Notes: generated by a model from the sequence alone, not told the origin. 64,000 nt of DNA from Fulvivirga sp. M361 (GCF_007097395.1 NZ_VKDC01000016.1:1-64000); one strand, 5' to 3'. Positions 9,038-17,020 are shown, counted from the first letter of the stretch. Made by a program: numbers and translations.

Positions 9038-9859
9038 ATGAATGAGATAATCGGTTTTTTGTCAGCTATTGTGATCGGCTTTACTTTAGGCCTGATTGGT
9101 GGGGGTGGATCCATCCTCACTGTGCCCGTGCTGGTATATATTGTTGGTATAAACCCGGTACTTTCCACTGCCTATTCCTTATTTATTGTAGGGACTACAG
9201 CTCTTTTAGGCTCTTTTAGTTACATGCGTCAGGGTCTTTTAAGTTATAGAACTGCAATTGTTTTTTCTATCCCTGCCTTTGTCGCGGTATATGCGACACG
9301 TAAATTTATAGTGCCGGCTATTCCCGATATTATTTTTGAGAGTACTGGTTTTAGTTTGACCAAAGACCTGGCGGTGATGCTTTTTTTCGCAGCTATTATG
9401 TTATTGGCTTCTATTTCCATGATAAGGATAAAAAAACAGAAAAGCCCTGTGCAGCAGAAAAGTAGTATCCAGGAAGAGCAAAAGGAAATATCCTACAACT
9501 ACCCCTTCATCTTGCTGGAGGGTGTGTTGGTAGGTGTAGTTACCGGTCTTGTCGGTGCGGGAGGTGGATTTTTGATCATTCCGGCGTTGGTGTTACTGGC
9601 CAGGTTGCCTATGAAGTTGGCTGTGGGTACTTCTTTATTGATCATCGCCGCTAAATCATTGATCGGATTTCTTGGTGATGTGGGCAATCAACCTATTGAC
9701 TGGGGGTTTTTAAGTGCTTTTACTGCCATAGCCATCTTAGGCATCTTTTTAGGTTCCTACAGTAGCAGATTAATATCACCACAAAAATTAAGGGCCACTT
9801 TTGGATGGTTCGTTTTTGTCATGGCATTATATATTCTGATCAAAGAATTGTTTTTTTAA
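9038..9859 (+). CDS. TSUP (TauE/SafE) family permease
   Basis: 273 residues with about eight membrane segments in two half-repeats. Each half opens with a glycine-rich motif: LGLIGGGGSILTVPVLVYI near residue 16 and GLVGAGGGFLIIPALVLL near residue 168. This is the TauE/SafE (DUF81) pattern. Members export or import sulfite, sulfoacetate, thiosulfate or other organosulfur anions. The start at 9038 is chosen because the ATG at 9034 is out of frame and stops after three codons. A rhodanese gene follows 76 bp later with its own operator, which supports a role in exporting sulfite or thiosulfate formed from persulfide; the substrate is inferred. Confidence 0.88.
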   Translation: MNEIIGFLSAIVIGFTLGLIGGGGSILTVPVLVYIVGINPVLSTAYSLFIVGTTALLGSFSYMRQGLLSYRTAIVFSIPAFVAVYATRKFIVPAIPDIIFESTGFSLTKDLAVMLFFAAIMLLASISMIRIKKQKSPVQQKSSIQEEQKEISYNYPFILLEGVLVGVVTGLVGAGGGFLIIPALVLLARLPMKLAVGTSLLIIAAKSLIGFLGDVGNQPIDWGFLSAFTAIAILGIFLGSYSSRLISPQKLRATFGWFVFVMALYILIKELFF

Positions 9860-9863
9860 GAGT

Positions 9864-9879
9864 AGTGACCATGGTCACA
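9864..9879. promoter_or_regulatory. Crp/Fnr-type operator upstream of the rhodanese gene
   Basis: GTGACCATGGTCAC (9865-9878) is a perfect 14-bp palindrome that reads GTGA-N6-TCAC in the Crp register. It starts within 6 bp of the TSUP stop. Its centre (9871.5) is 28.5 bp before a perfect -7 box, TAACTTTG (9900-9907), giving a site near -41 of the expected start. Confidence 0.65.
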
Positions 9880-9899
9880 CAGTGCTTCATAGAATTACA

Positions 9900-9907
9900 T
9901 AACTTTG
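9900..9907 (+). promoter_or_regulatory. -7 box of the rhodanese promoter
   Basis: TAACTTTG is an exact TAnnTTTG match 28 bp before the ATG at 9936. There is no TTTG -33 box at the usual distance; the palindrome at 9865-9878 occupies that region instead. The rhodanese gene can therefore be transcribed separately from the TSUP gene. Confidence 0.55.
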
Positions 9908-9935
9908 CAGAAATCAATAAACGAATATTAGTACT

Positions 9936-10244
9936 ATGAGCTTTCAAAATATCCCTGTCCAGAAGTTTAAAGAACTCATGGACGATGAAAACACGGTAGT
10001 CCTTGATGTGCGTACACCGGAAGAAGAAGTGGAAGGTATGGTGCCTGGCGCCGTTGTCATTAATATCATGGATGCCTCCTTTCCTACCAAAGTGGATGAA
10101 CTGGATAAAGATAAAACCTATCTGGTGTACTGCAGAAGTGGAGGCCGAAGTGCCACGGCTTGTAAGCATATGAGCAGCACAGGATTTGACAAACTATATA
10201 ACCTGGAAGGCGGTATAAAGGCCTGGAATAAGGTATCAGAGTAG
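9936..10244 (+). CDS. single-domain rhodanese
   Basis: 102 residues forming one rhodanese domain. VLDVRTPEEEVEGMVPGAV is the substrate-entry region, and YCRSGGRS carries the active-site Cys near residue 70 in a six-residue CRSGGR loop, as in GlpE/PspE-type sulfurtransferases. No signal peptide is seen, so it is cytoplasmic. It probably moves sulfane sulfur between thiol carriers. It has its own promoter and operator, and its transcript ends in the palindrome at 10268-10315. Confidence 0.9.
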   Translation: MSFQNIPVQKFKELMDDENTVVLDVRTPEEEVEGMVPGAVVINIMDASFPTKVDELDKDKTYLVYCRSGGRSATACKHMSSTGFDKLYNLEGGIKAWNKVSE

Positions 10245-10267
10245 TTAGTTATTCAGCGGACCATAGA

Positions 10268-10315
10268 ATTAAAACAAATGGCCTGATGAAATTTCATCAG
10301 GCCATTTGTTTTAAT
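10268..10315. terminator. 48-bp perfect palindrome, bidirectional terminator
   Basis: Two 24-bp arms meet with no spacer (centre between 10291 and 10292), from ATTAAAAC on the left to GTTTTAAT on the right. It lies between the convergent rhodanese and SDR genes. A-rich and T-rich flanks would make it work as an intrinsic terminator in both directions. Confidence 0.8.
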
Positions 10316-10335
10316 AAATCCGGGACCAGGCTGAC

Positions 10336-11067
10336 CTACGGTAATTTGGCTACGAGACTTTCCGGGAGAAGCTTGAGGATGTGGTAGATGATTTTCCATT
10401 TAAAACCGGGAACAATGGTAAACTGCTTTCCCGGATTTACTACAGATCTGGCAATGAAGGCTGGCTCCAATATCAATGATTCCGGCAGGTCTAACCCTTC
10501 AGTCATTTTACTCCTGATGTAACCGGCTACAATTACATTAACCCGGATCTTTCGATCGAAAAGGTACTGCCTGAGGCCTGCCAGGTATTGTGTGAAGGCC
10601 GCTTTGGTACTGCCATAGATGAAATTACTTTTGCGTCCCCGTACCCCGGATAAAGAGGACAGCCCTATGATATTTTCCAGATGAGTATTCTGTGTGTCCG
10701 TTGCAATAATGTTTAAGATGGAAACTGCTCCACAATAATGCACTTGCATCATTTGGTAACTGCCTTTCCATTCCTGAAGGGCTTCCTCATTATTTTTCAG
10801 AAAACCCGCCGCATAAACCACTATGGTCGGCTTTTGTGGCAGATCGTCGTAAAAAGGCCTATGTGAAGTATAGTCTACGGCATCAAAATATACAACATCA
10901 ACCTGCCCTTGTATAGCATGTTCTGTTATGAAAGAGTTAAGCTCGTCTGTGCTTCTGGAAGCGGCTGTTATGTGATAGTCCTTTGCAGCATACAATAACA
11001 AAGCTTGTTTGGCCACGTCGGAATTAGCGCCTAAGATCAACACATTTTTAGAGGTAGCGGAAGACAT
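10336..11067 (-). CDS. short-chain dehydrogenase/reductase
   Basis: 243 residues from the ATG at 11067 (MSSATSKNVLILGANSDVAK); the frame is open for 49 codons further upstream, but the Rossmann fold starts here. LGANSDVAK is the nucleotide-binding loop, YAAGFL the NAG-like motif, and GLSSLSG with YGSTK the catalytic Ser and Tyr-x-x-x-Lys. The C-terminus has the shorter hydrophobic form seen in DprE2-like and other bacterial SDRs. The substrate is unknown. The gene is convergent with the rhodanese gene across the 48-bp palindrome. Confidence 0.85.
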   Translation of the reverse strand: MSSATSKNVLILGANSDVAKQALLLYAAKDYHITAASRSTDELNSFITEHAIQGQVDVVYFDAVDYTSHRPFYDDLPQKPTIVVYAAGFLKNNEEALQEWKGSYQMMQVHYCGAVSILNIIATDTQNTHLENIIGLSSLSGVRGRKSNFIYGSTKAAFTQYLAGLRQYLFDRKIRVNVIVAGYIRSKMTEGLDLPESLILEPAFIARSVVNPGKQFTIVPGFKWKIIYHILKLLPESLVAKLP

Positions 11068-11235
11068 TTGCAATGGATGGTTTACCTGAATTGCAAGTTT
11101 AACCAGGAGATGAACTAAAGCAAGAGCTTCTCCTGAAATATTATGATGTAGCGTAATGCGTGTGTTGGTTGGTATTAGTAGAAGAAAAGCATTTGTCCGA
11201 AAGCCGTTGATCACCGTTGATCGAAAAAACTGAAC

Positions 11236-11625
11236 ATGATCTATACAAAAACGTTTTCACTCATTGTGCCTGTTTTCGGAAAGAACTTCATTCTCTGGGT
11301 TATTGTATTGCTCCTCTTTGGAATACTGATACCAGATGGTTTGGATCAACTGAGGGGAGGAGAGCACATCATTTTCGGTCGTTGGGGGTACTCCTGTTTA
11401 TTTATATTTTTAATAGGGCTGACAAAGGTTTTATCCGCTTCAGGTTTACTGGTGCCTCGTTTCCGACAAATAGCAGTCTTTTTAATCATTGGCGTGGCAC
11501 TCTTTGGCTCATACATTCACTTTACGCACCAGGAGGTAGTAGGTCTTTTAATCAATATCATGAACATCGGTCTGGCCGCTATGGTGTATTGGTGCAGCTC
11601 CAAACGATTTCATATTCCCCAATAG
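11236..11625 (+). CDS. small four-helix membrane protein of unknown function
   Basis: 129 residues with about four membrane segments (near 18-36, 52-68, 78-94 and 100-118). A conserved-looking polar loop, IPDGLDQLRGGEHIIFGRWG, separates the first two. I do not recognise the family. An overlapping frame at 11217-11633 is open but has the composition of a shadow, so this frame was chosen. The gene is divergent from the SDR gene. Confidence 0.65.
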   Translation: MIYTKTFSLIVPVFGKNFILWVIVLLLFGILIPDGLDQLRGGEHIIFGRWGYSCLFIFLIGLTKVLSASGLLVPRFRQIAVFLIIGVALFGSYIHFTHQEVVGLLINIMNIGLAAMVYWCSSKRFHIPQ

Positions 11626-11763
11626 TATCCTAAAAGACTACGCTGTTGCCTTATGGTGGTGTTTTTTGGTTAACGTTTCAGGTAAGATATTATAGGATTT
11701 GCCCGCTAAAGGTGGTAGACAGATTATATTTCAGTAAATAATTTTAATCTAATCCATTTAACT

Positions 11764-12273
11764 ATGAAAGGAATATTTGTGCTGGCGCTATTTATGGTTT
11801 CTGCCATCCAAACGCAAAAACTGCCGACAGAACCGGAAAAATACTTTGATTTTTGGCTTGGAAAATGGAAAGTAAGCTGGGATGAAGGCAACGGAGTTAC
11901 AGGTAGAGGAACCAACCATATCGTGCGTATACTTGACGGCAAGGTGATACAGGAGAACTTTGAAATACTGGAAGGTCAATCCAAAGGTTTTAAAGGAACC
12001 AGTTTATCCGTCTATAACCCAAATCAACAAAAGTGGAAACAAGCGTGGGCTGACAGCCAGGGAGGATATTATGATTTTACCGGTTCAGTGGACGGAGAAA
12101 AGAGGATGTTCCAAAGTGCCGTGATAAACAAACCTGACGGTAAACGTTTTACGCAACGTATGGTGTTTTATAATATTCAAACAAATGAACTAACGTGGGA
12201 CTGGGAATCGTCTTTTGATGGAGGCGAGACCTGGGAACTTAAGTGGAGGATCAATTATAAAAGGGAGGAGTAA
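11764..12273 (+). CDS. exported DUF1579-like protein
   Basis: 169 residues with a short hydrophobic N-terminus (residues 3-16) followed by FDFWLGKWKVSW. That motif opens a lipocalin-like DUF1579/beta-barrel fold seen in many Bacteroidota exported proteins. Alternating Trp and Gly (KQAWADSQGGYYDFTG, LTWDWESSFDGG) support a small beta-barrel. No catalytic residues are evident. It ends just before a bidirectional terminator shared with the tRNA gene on the other strand. Confidence 0.7.
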   Translation: MKGIFVLALFMVSAIQTQKLPTEPEKYFDFWLGKWKVSWDEGNGVTGRGTNHIVRILDGKVIQENFEILEGQSKGFKGTSLSVYNPNQQKWKQAWADSQGGYYDFTGSVDGEKRMFQSAVINKPDGKRFTQRMVFYNIQTNELTWDWESSFDGGETWELKWRINYKREE

Positions 12274-12290
12274 CAAGCTGGCGGCGGCAT

Positions 12291-12325
12291 AAAAAAGCCC
12301 GAAGATCAATTCTTCAGGCTTTTTT
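12291..12325. terminator. bidirectional intrinsic terminator
   Basis: A GCCCGAAGA/TCTTCAGGC stem around TCAAT is flanked by six A on the left and a T run on the right. It lies between the 3' ends of the convergent DUF1579-like gene and tRNA-Leu. Confidence 0.75.
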
Positions 12326-12326
12326 G

Positions 12327-12408
12327 TACCCAGGGCCGGAGTCGAACCGGCACGGCCGAAGCCATTGGTGTTTGAGACCAACGCGTCTACCAATTCCGCC
12401 ACCTGGGC
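12327..12408 (-). tRNA. tRNA-Leu (anticodon CAA)
   Basis: Read on the minus strand, an 82-nt cloverleaf starts GCCCAGGTGG and ends CCTGGGTA. The acceptor stem pairs 7 bp with a first G-U. The anticodon stem TTGGT/ACCAA holds CTCAAAC, giving anticodon CAA for UUG codons. A long variable arm (TGGCTTCGGCCGTG) is the class II Leu form, and the T loop is GGTTCGACTCC. CCA is not encoded. Confidence 0.95.
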
Positions 12409-12603
12409 AAATGGGTTGCAAACATATTTAATGATTTGGTATTTTACAACTTACCTGAAACACATTTACACTACTTCTATAGCTTTGGTTTTTTAAAGGA
12501 AAGAGGCTACTTATTTAAACAGAGACGAAACCATCAGGATTCTATTCAAACAGATGCTACGAAACAGTGCCTGAGTTGTATCCTTCCATAGAGAATAAGT
12601 TAT

Positions 12604-13383
12604 CTACACCATCTGCTTTTCAGGTAAATAATGCCAATACTTGCGAGGCATGTGCTGCAGATGCAACTTCATATTTTTACGTTCACTGATTGAAGTAGCC
12701 CGAAAATAATTTTTCCACATGGTTTGAAATTCTATTTCATTATTGCTGTATAGTGTCCTTTTTATCTTTTTATTTCCTTCCCATTCAGGGTTTTCCAGCC
12801 TAATAATGTCTAACCGGGTCAGGTCGTAAAATAACCCATAGTCTCTTTTTGTATCGTATATCATCCAGAGTTGGTCTGCATAGCGTTCTTTGAAATGTGA
12901 ACCTATAAATGGGATCACGTCAAAGTCCGGCCGTATAGTCGCGGCATAAATGTTATCTGTCGTTTTCTGGAATCGTACAAATGCGTGCATACGATGTATT
13001 TCGCGGTTGACCTTTTTTGTTACCTGGCTTATCCTCAATACGGATGACTGTCGGTAATCCTTTTCAATATTCATTTTATTGTTGAAAACTAATTGGACAT
13101 ATTCATAGATGGTCATTTCTATGTCCTCAAATTCGGAAAAGAAGGCTTTTGTTAAGTTGGAAAATGCCGTAGATGACAATTTTTTCCTTAGACCTTTCAT
13201 TACACGGTCAGATTTCACAAGCTCCGTAGGTATAAAGGTGGAGTGATCAAACATAGCGGGTTGATAATTACGTTCTTTTTGGATGGATACAGGCGCGTAC
13301 TTTTCCTTGTAACAATCAAAAAAGACGGAAAACAGCCCTTCATAAGTACCGTCGTATAATAAAATATTCACCATAACATTCAA
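12604..13383 (-). CDS. TIGR03915-type putative DNA-repair protein
   Basis: 259 residues. MVNILLYDGTYEGLFSVFFD at the N-terminus and HAFVRFQKT, DFDVIPFIGSHFKERYADQLWMIYD and KRDYGLFYD further in are typical of the TIGR03915 family. This family is linked genomically to a radical-SAM protein and, in many genomes, is fused to a uracil-DNA-glycosylase-like domain. No glycosylase domain is present here; the protein ends soon after the family region. Its start overlaps the stop of the radical-SAM gene by 4 bp (ATGA), so the two are translationally coupled. A role in DNA repair or modification is known only by association. Confidence 0.85.
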   Translation of the reverse strand: MNVMVNILLYDGTYEGLFSVFFDCYKEKYAPVSIQKERNYQPAMFDHSTFIPTELVKSDRVMKGLRKKLSSTAFSNLTKAFFSEFEDIEMTIYEYVQLVFNNKMNIEKDYRQSSVLRISQVTKKVNREIHRMHAFVRFQKTTDNIYAATIRPDFDVIPFIGSHFKERYADQLWMIYDTKRDYGLFYDLTRLDIIRLENPEWEGNKKIKRTLYSNNEIEFQTMWKNYFRATSISERKNMKLHLQHMPRKYWHYLPEKQMV

Positions 13384-14612
13384 AACAAGCTGAGTTGGGC
13401 CTTTTTACCCTGGTAAACGATCTGATGTCTGATGCTACTTGGTTGGTCGGTTGAAAGAGGTAATGAATAGTTTGGGGCGGTAATAAAATAACGTGCTCTT
13501 TTCATAGCTGCCCCCATTTTTTTGATGTCTTCAAAACGAACTTTGCCATATCTGCGGGACTGGATGATCATTCCGGCTGTTTTTACTCCAATACCAGGTA
13601 CACGTAAGATCATTTCATAGGGGGCAGTATTTACGTCTACCGGGAATAACTCTAAATGGCGTAACGCGTAACCAAGCTTAGGATCTATTTCCAGGTCAAG
13701 GTTGGGATGGGTTTTGTTAACAATTTCGTCCATGGCAAAACCATAAAACCGAAAGAGCCAATCGGCCTGGTATAATCGGTTTTCTCTGATCAGCGGTACG
13801 GATGTCACGGCAGGCAACCGGTCATCACTACTTACCGGAATATATCCTGAATAATATACCCGTTTCAAACCTTGTTTGTCATATAAAGAAGCAGCAATGG
13901 ACAGTATCTCACAGTCTGCCTCAGGAGAGGCCCCTATGATCATCTGAGTACTTTGGCCTGCTGGAGAGAAAACAGGTGCAGATCGATGTTTTTTTCGATC
14001 TTCACGGTTCTCGATGATCTGCTCTTTGAGCCAGTTCATAGGCTCATAAACACTCTTATGGTTTTTTTCAGGAGCAATGTGCTTCAGGCTTCGCTCTGAC
14101 GGTATTTCCAGGTTCACACTTAAACGGTCTGCATAGAGCCCTGCTTCCTTCATTACCTCTGCGCTGGCACCGGGTATGATTTTGAGATGAATATAACCAT
14201 GGAAGTTTTCTTCGTTTCTCAGTTTTTTTGCGATGCGGATGAGCCGCTCGTTGGTGTAGTCCGCGTTTTTAAAAATGCCGGAACTTAAAAACAGTCCTTC
14301 TATATAATTTCTCCGATAAAAATTAATCGTTAAGGCCACCACTTCTTGTACTGTAAAGGCGACACGCTTTATATCGTTACTTTTCCTACTTACACAATAG
14401 GCACAGTCATAAATGCAATGGTTAGTGAGCAAGATCTTTAGCAATGAAACACAGCGACCATCCTCTGTGTAACTATGACAAATACCCATTCCCGTGGCAT
14501 TTCCTAACCCCTTACCTTTGTTTTTTCGATTACTTCCGCTTGATGCGCATGAAACATCATATTTGGCAGCATCAGCCAGTATTTTAAGTTTTTCACTGAG
14601 GTCTGATTTCAT
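13380..14612 (-). CDS. putative DNA modification/repair radical-SAM protein (TIGR03916-type)
   Basis: 410 residues. CIYDCAYC (about residues 67-74) is the CxxxCxxC [4Fe-4S] motif of radical-SAM enzymes. The TIM-barrel follows to about 310, with SGIFKN and a GASPEAD loop. The C-terminus holds a helix-hairpin-helix pair, LRVPGIGVKTAGMIIQSRRYG, a DNA-binding element. This combination is the UDG-linked radical-SAM family. The reaction is not known. The gene is first in a two-gene operon with the TIGR03915-type gene, and its start codon overlaps a nested inverted repeat (14611-14662). Confidence 0.9.
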   Translation of the reverse strand: MKSDLSEKLKILADAAKYDVSCASSGSNRKNKGKGLGNATGMGICHSYTEDGRCVSLLKILLTNHCIYDCAYCVSRKSNDIKRVAFTVQEVVALTINFYRRNYIEGLFLSSGIFKNADYTNERLIRIAKKLRNEENFHGYIHLKIIPGASAEVMKEAGLYADRLSVNLEIPSERSLKHIAPEKNHKSVYEPMNWLKEQIIENREDRKKHRSAPVFSPAGQSTQMIIGASPEADCEILSIAASLYDKQGLKRVYYSGYIPVSSDDRLPAVTSVPLIRENRLYQADWLFRFYGFAMDEIVNKTHPNLDLEIDPKLGYALRHLELFPVDVNTAPYEMILRVPGIGVKTAGMIIQSRRYGKVRFEDIKKMGAAMKRARYFITAPNYSLPLSTDQPSSIRHQIVYQGKKAQLSLF

Positions 14613-14662
14613 GAGACAATAATACTAATAATATTAGTTTTATCTAAAAATATTGTCTCTCA
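14611..14662. promoter_or_regulatory. nested inverted repeats over the start of the radical-SAM repair operon
   Basis: An outer pair, GAGACAATA (14613-14621) and TATTGTCTC (14651-14659), encloses an inner palindrome, ACTAATA-A-TATTAGT (14624-14638). With two extra bases on the right arm the outer match extends through ATGAGA to the start codon. Its placement suggests an operator that blocks transcription or initiation; the protein that binds it is unknown. Confidence 0.45.
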
Positions 14663-14835
14663 TAAATTGGAAAATCACTTTTTATCAGGGCTTTAAGGGT
14701 AGGCCACAGCGCGACCCGAAAGCTTGCCTTTAAGGATCATGACTGGTATTTCACGGCGCTGTCTTTTCTATGACCCACATGTCGAGTAAGAATAGCCTCT
14801 TTATACCTTCGGAGGTTCAGTTAAAAAAGCGAGAG

Positions 14836-15138
14836 TCATTGTAGCTTATCTACACATTGATTGGAAAAGGCAATAGGTTTTTCTTTGAAAAGCGGTTTAG
14901 TCTTAGCCCATACTGACTTAAAGAGCTCTGAGTGGCGGTAGTTTTCCAGCGACTTATCATTTTCCCAGATACTATAGGTACTAAATATATGTGGCTGATG
15001 ATAGTCTTTGTGCAGTTCCAGGTGCTTACAACCGGGGAAACTCCTGATCGAGTTTTTATTATTGTTAAAGACTCTGAGAAAGTTCTCTACTTCGCTTTCC
15101 TGGAAGGTCATACGTACAATTCTTACCAGTTCACTCAT
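14836..15138 (-). CDS. antibiotic biosynthesis monooxygenase (ABM) domain protein
   Basis: 100 residues forming one ferredoxin-like ABM domain. MVRIVRMTF-type first strand, the region FRVFNNNKNSIRSFPGCKHLELH, and STYSIWENDKSLENYRHSELFK are characteristic. Members are heme-degrading or quinol monooxygenases or have no known activity; no heme ligand stands out. The start overlaps the stop of the DUF62 gene by 8 bp, so the two are co-transcribed. Confidence 0.85.
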   Translation of the reverse strand: MSELVRIVRMTFQESEVENFLRVFNNNKNSIRSFPGCKHLELHKDYHQPHIFSTYSIWENDKSLENYRHSELFKSVWAKTKPLFKEKPIAFSNQCVDKLQ

Positions 15139-15904
15139 TAAAGTTAATGATTACAGGACTATCGTAGGAAAGGCCAAGAAGCTCGGATGCGTGGCCTTGG
15201 TTAATGCCTATTTCCAGTAGCCCCAGGTCATTGAATATGATGAAGATATCACCTGCATCCACGGCATGTATGGCTTCATTGATCCGGCGGGCAGTTTCCC
15301 GACCGAAAGTTATGGTATATTTTTTCTGCTTGCTGAGTATGTCAAAGGCAGTTTTTTCAATATTGGTGATCAGGTTGCCATAATGATCAACGCGTAATAC
15401 ATGACCATGGATCAGACTTTTATTGGCTTTTAAATGACGTCCCAACATTTTTTTGAAATGTGGAATGGTGGGTCCCAGGTCTTGTATAGCGGTGCTGCTG
15501 GCAAGTTTGGTGGCTGCCGGTGCGAAGATCTGTTTTGCCGGGAAGCTAGTGGTGATTGGGTTAATGGCGTTGATATCTACCTGGATACGTGCTTCTGCAT
15601 CACTGATAAGGCCCAGAATACCATTGTCTGTACTTACGAAATAATGCCCCTCCAGCTCCACGGCTATGTATTTATCTCCTGCCTGGCCTATTGTATTGAC
15701 AGCCACTATGTGGACCGTACCTTTTGGGAAATTTCTGAAAACAGATTTGAGAATAAAAGCAGCATGAGCAATATCACAGGTATTTACCTGGTGGCTGATG
15801 TCTACAATATTAATCCCCGAGTTAATGGATAGAATCTTAGCCTTTACCGCTGCAACGTAATGATCACACTCTCCGAAGTCAGATAAAAATGTGATAATGG
15901 CCAT
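15131..15904 (-). CDS. SAM hydroxide adenosyltransferase (DUF62 family)
   Basis: 257 residues. ITFLSDFGECDHYVAAVKAKI at the N-terminus holds the conserved Asp of the DUF62 SAM-binding site. VDISHQV, the region near FVSTDNGILGLI, and the C-terminal HVLRVDHYGNLITNI and LLEIGINQGHAS are family motifs. These enzymes split S-adenosylmethionine to adenosine and methionine using water; the halogenase branch has an extra loop that is not obvious here. No halogenation neighbours are present, so hydrolysis is the likelier activity. Confidence 0.88.
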   Translation of the reverse strand: MAIITFLSDFGECDHYVAAVKAKILSINSGINIVDISHQVNTCDIAHAAFILKSVFRNFPKGTVHIVAVNTIGQAGDKYIAVELEGHYFVSTDNGILGLISDAEARIQVDINAINPITTSFPAKQIFAPAATKLASSTAIQDLGPTIPHFKKMLGRHLKANKSLIHGHVLRVDHYGNLITNIEKTAFDILSKQKKYTITFGRETARRINEAIHAVDAGDIFIIFNDLGLLEIGINQGHASELLGLSYDSPVIINFNE

Positions 15905-15976
15905 GTATACCGAATAGTGAAAAGCAGTTTAATTAAGACAGTGATCTTCATTTAACTGTTATCCCTAACATATAGG

Positions 15977-16010
15977 TTTTTGAACAGCAAATGTTAATTA
16001 CGTATTTTTG
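15977..16010 (+). promoter_or_regulatory. promoter of the phoH-GNAT-comEC operon
   Basis: TTTTTG at 15977-15982 and TATTTTTG at 16003-16010 match the Bacteroidota -33 and -7 boxes with a 20-bp spacer. The expected transcript starts near 16016, about 54 nt before the TTG start codon. Confidence 0.6.
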
Positions 16011-16069
16011 TCTGGCCAAAATTAGCTAAATTTTCACCATTAAAAATCTCATCTAAAATTAAATAACGT

Positions 16070-17020
16070 TTGGTAGAAAAAGTGATTACACTCGAGAATG
16101 TCTCCTTGTTAGACTTTCTTGGAATAGAGAATAAAAACATCAATGAGGTAGCCTCAGCTTTTCCAAAAAGCAAAATCGTTTCCAGGGGAAATGAGATAAG
16201 GATACAAGGGTCTACTACTGACCTGTTGAAAATCAATGATATTATAAATTCTTTGGTTACCCATTATCATAAATATGGTAAGGTAACGGAAGAAAATGTT
16301 CAAAACTATCTTTCTAAGGACGCTGAAGAAGAATTACCAGACCGGGAAGAGGTATTGATCTATGGAACCAAAGGTTTTACGATCAAACCAAAAACACTTA
16401 ACCAGCAGAAGCTGGTATATGCCGTTAAAGATTTTGACCTGGTATTTGCCACGGGCCCCGCAGGGACAGGGAAGACATATATCTCTGTAGCTTTGGCGGT
16501 GAGGGCCCTTAAAAATAAAGTGGTCAAGAAAATTATCATTACGCGTCCCGCCGTGGAGGCCGGAGAAACATTAGGGTTTCTACCGGGTGATCTGAAAGAA
16601 AAACTTGACCCTTATCTGAGGCCTATCTATGATGCATTGCACGATATGATACCTTCCGAGAAGTTGAAGTATTATATGGAGAACAATGTGATAGAGATTG
16701 CTCCGTTGGCTTACATGCGTGGTAGAACACTAAATAATGCATTTATATTACTGGATGAAGCTCAGAACACCACACCTATGCAGATCAAAATGTTTTTGAC
16801 ACGTATGGGGCCAAGCTCTAAAGTAATAGTGACAGGAGACACTTCTCAGATCGACCTTCCTAAAAAACAGAAATCAGGATTGATTGAAGCCCTTAAAGTA
16901 TTGCGAGGTGTGGAAGGTATAGGTTTTGTAGGGCTTACAGGTAAGGATGTGATCAGACACAAAATTGTTAAAGACATCATTGCCGCATACGATGACGCAG
17001 AGCAGGAACAAGGTCAGTGA
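16070..17020 (+). CDS. phoH: PhoH-family ATPase
   Basis: 316 residues. A Walker A motif, GPAGTGKTYIS, occurs near residue 133, and a Walker B, FILLDEAQNT, near residue 223, followed by TGDTSQIDLP. An N-terminal KH-like segment (about 20-75) precedes the P-loop domain. PhoH/YbeZ proteins act with YbeY in ribosome and RNA quality control. The start is a TTG at 16070 (encoding MVEKVITL); no better ATG lies before the conserved region. The stop overlaps the GNAT start by 4 bp. Confidence 0.92.
   Translation: MVEKVITLENVSLLDFLGIENKNINEVASAFPKSKIVSRGNEIRIQGSTTDLLKINDIINSLVTHYHKYGKVTEENVQNYLSKDAEEELPDREEVLIYGTKGFTIKPKTLNQQKLVYAVKDFDLVFATGPAGTGKTYISVALAVRALKNKVVKKIIITRPAVEAGETLGFLPGDLKEKLDPYLRPIYDALHDMIPSEKLKYYMENNVIEIAPLAYMRGRTLNNAFILLDEAQNTTPMQIKMFLTRMGPSSKVIVTGDTSQIDLPKKQKSGLIEALKVLRGVEGIGFVGLTGKDVIRHKIVKDIIAAYDDAEQEQGQ

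Noticed and set aside
11217-11633. Open frame overlapping the small membrane protein in another frame
   Set aside because: Composition is shadow-like; the 11236-11625 frame gives regular membrane helices.
12190-12402. Open frame of 70 codons on the minus strand starting MAELVDALVSNTNGFGRAGS
   Set aside because: It is the translation of tRNA-Leu and its flank; this peptide is a well-known false call over Leu tRNA genes.
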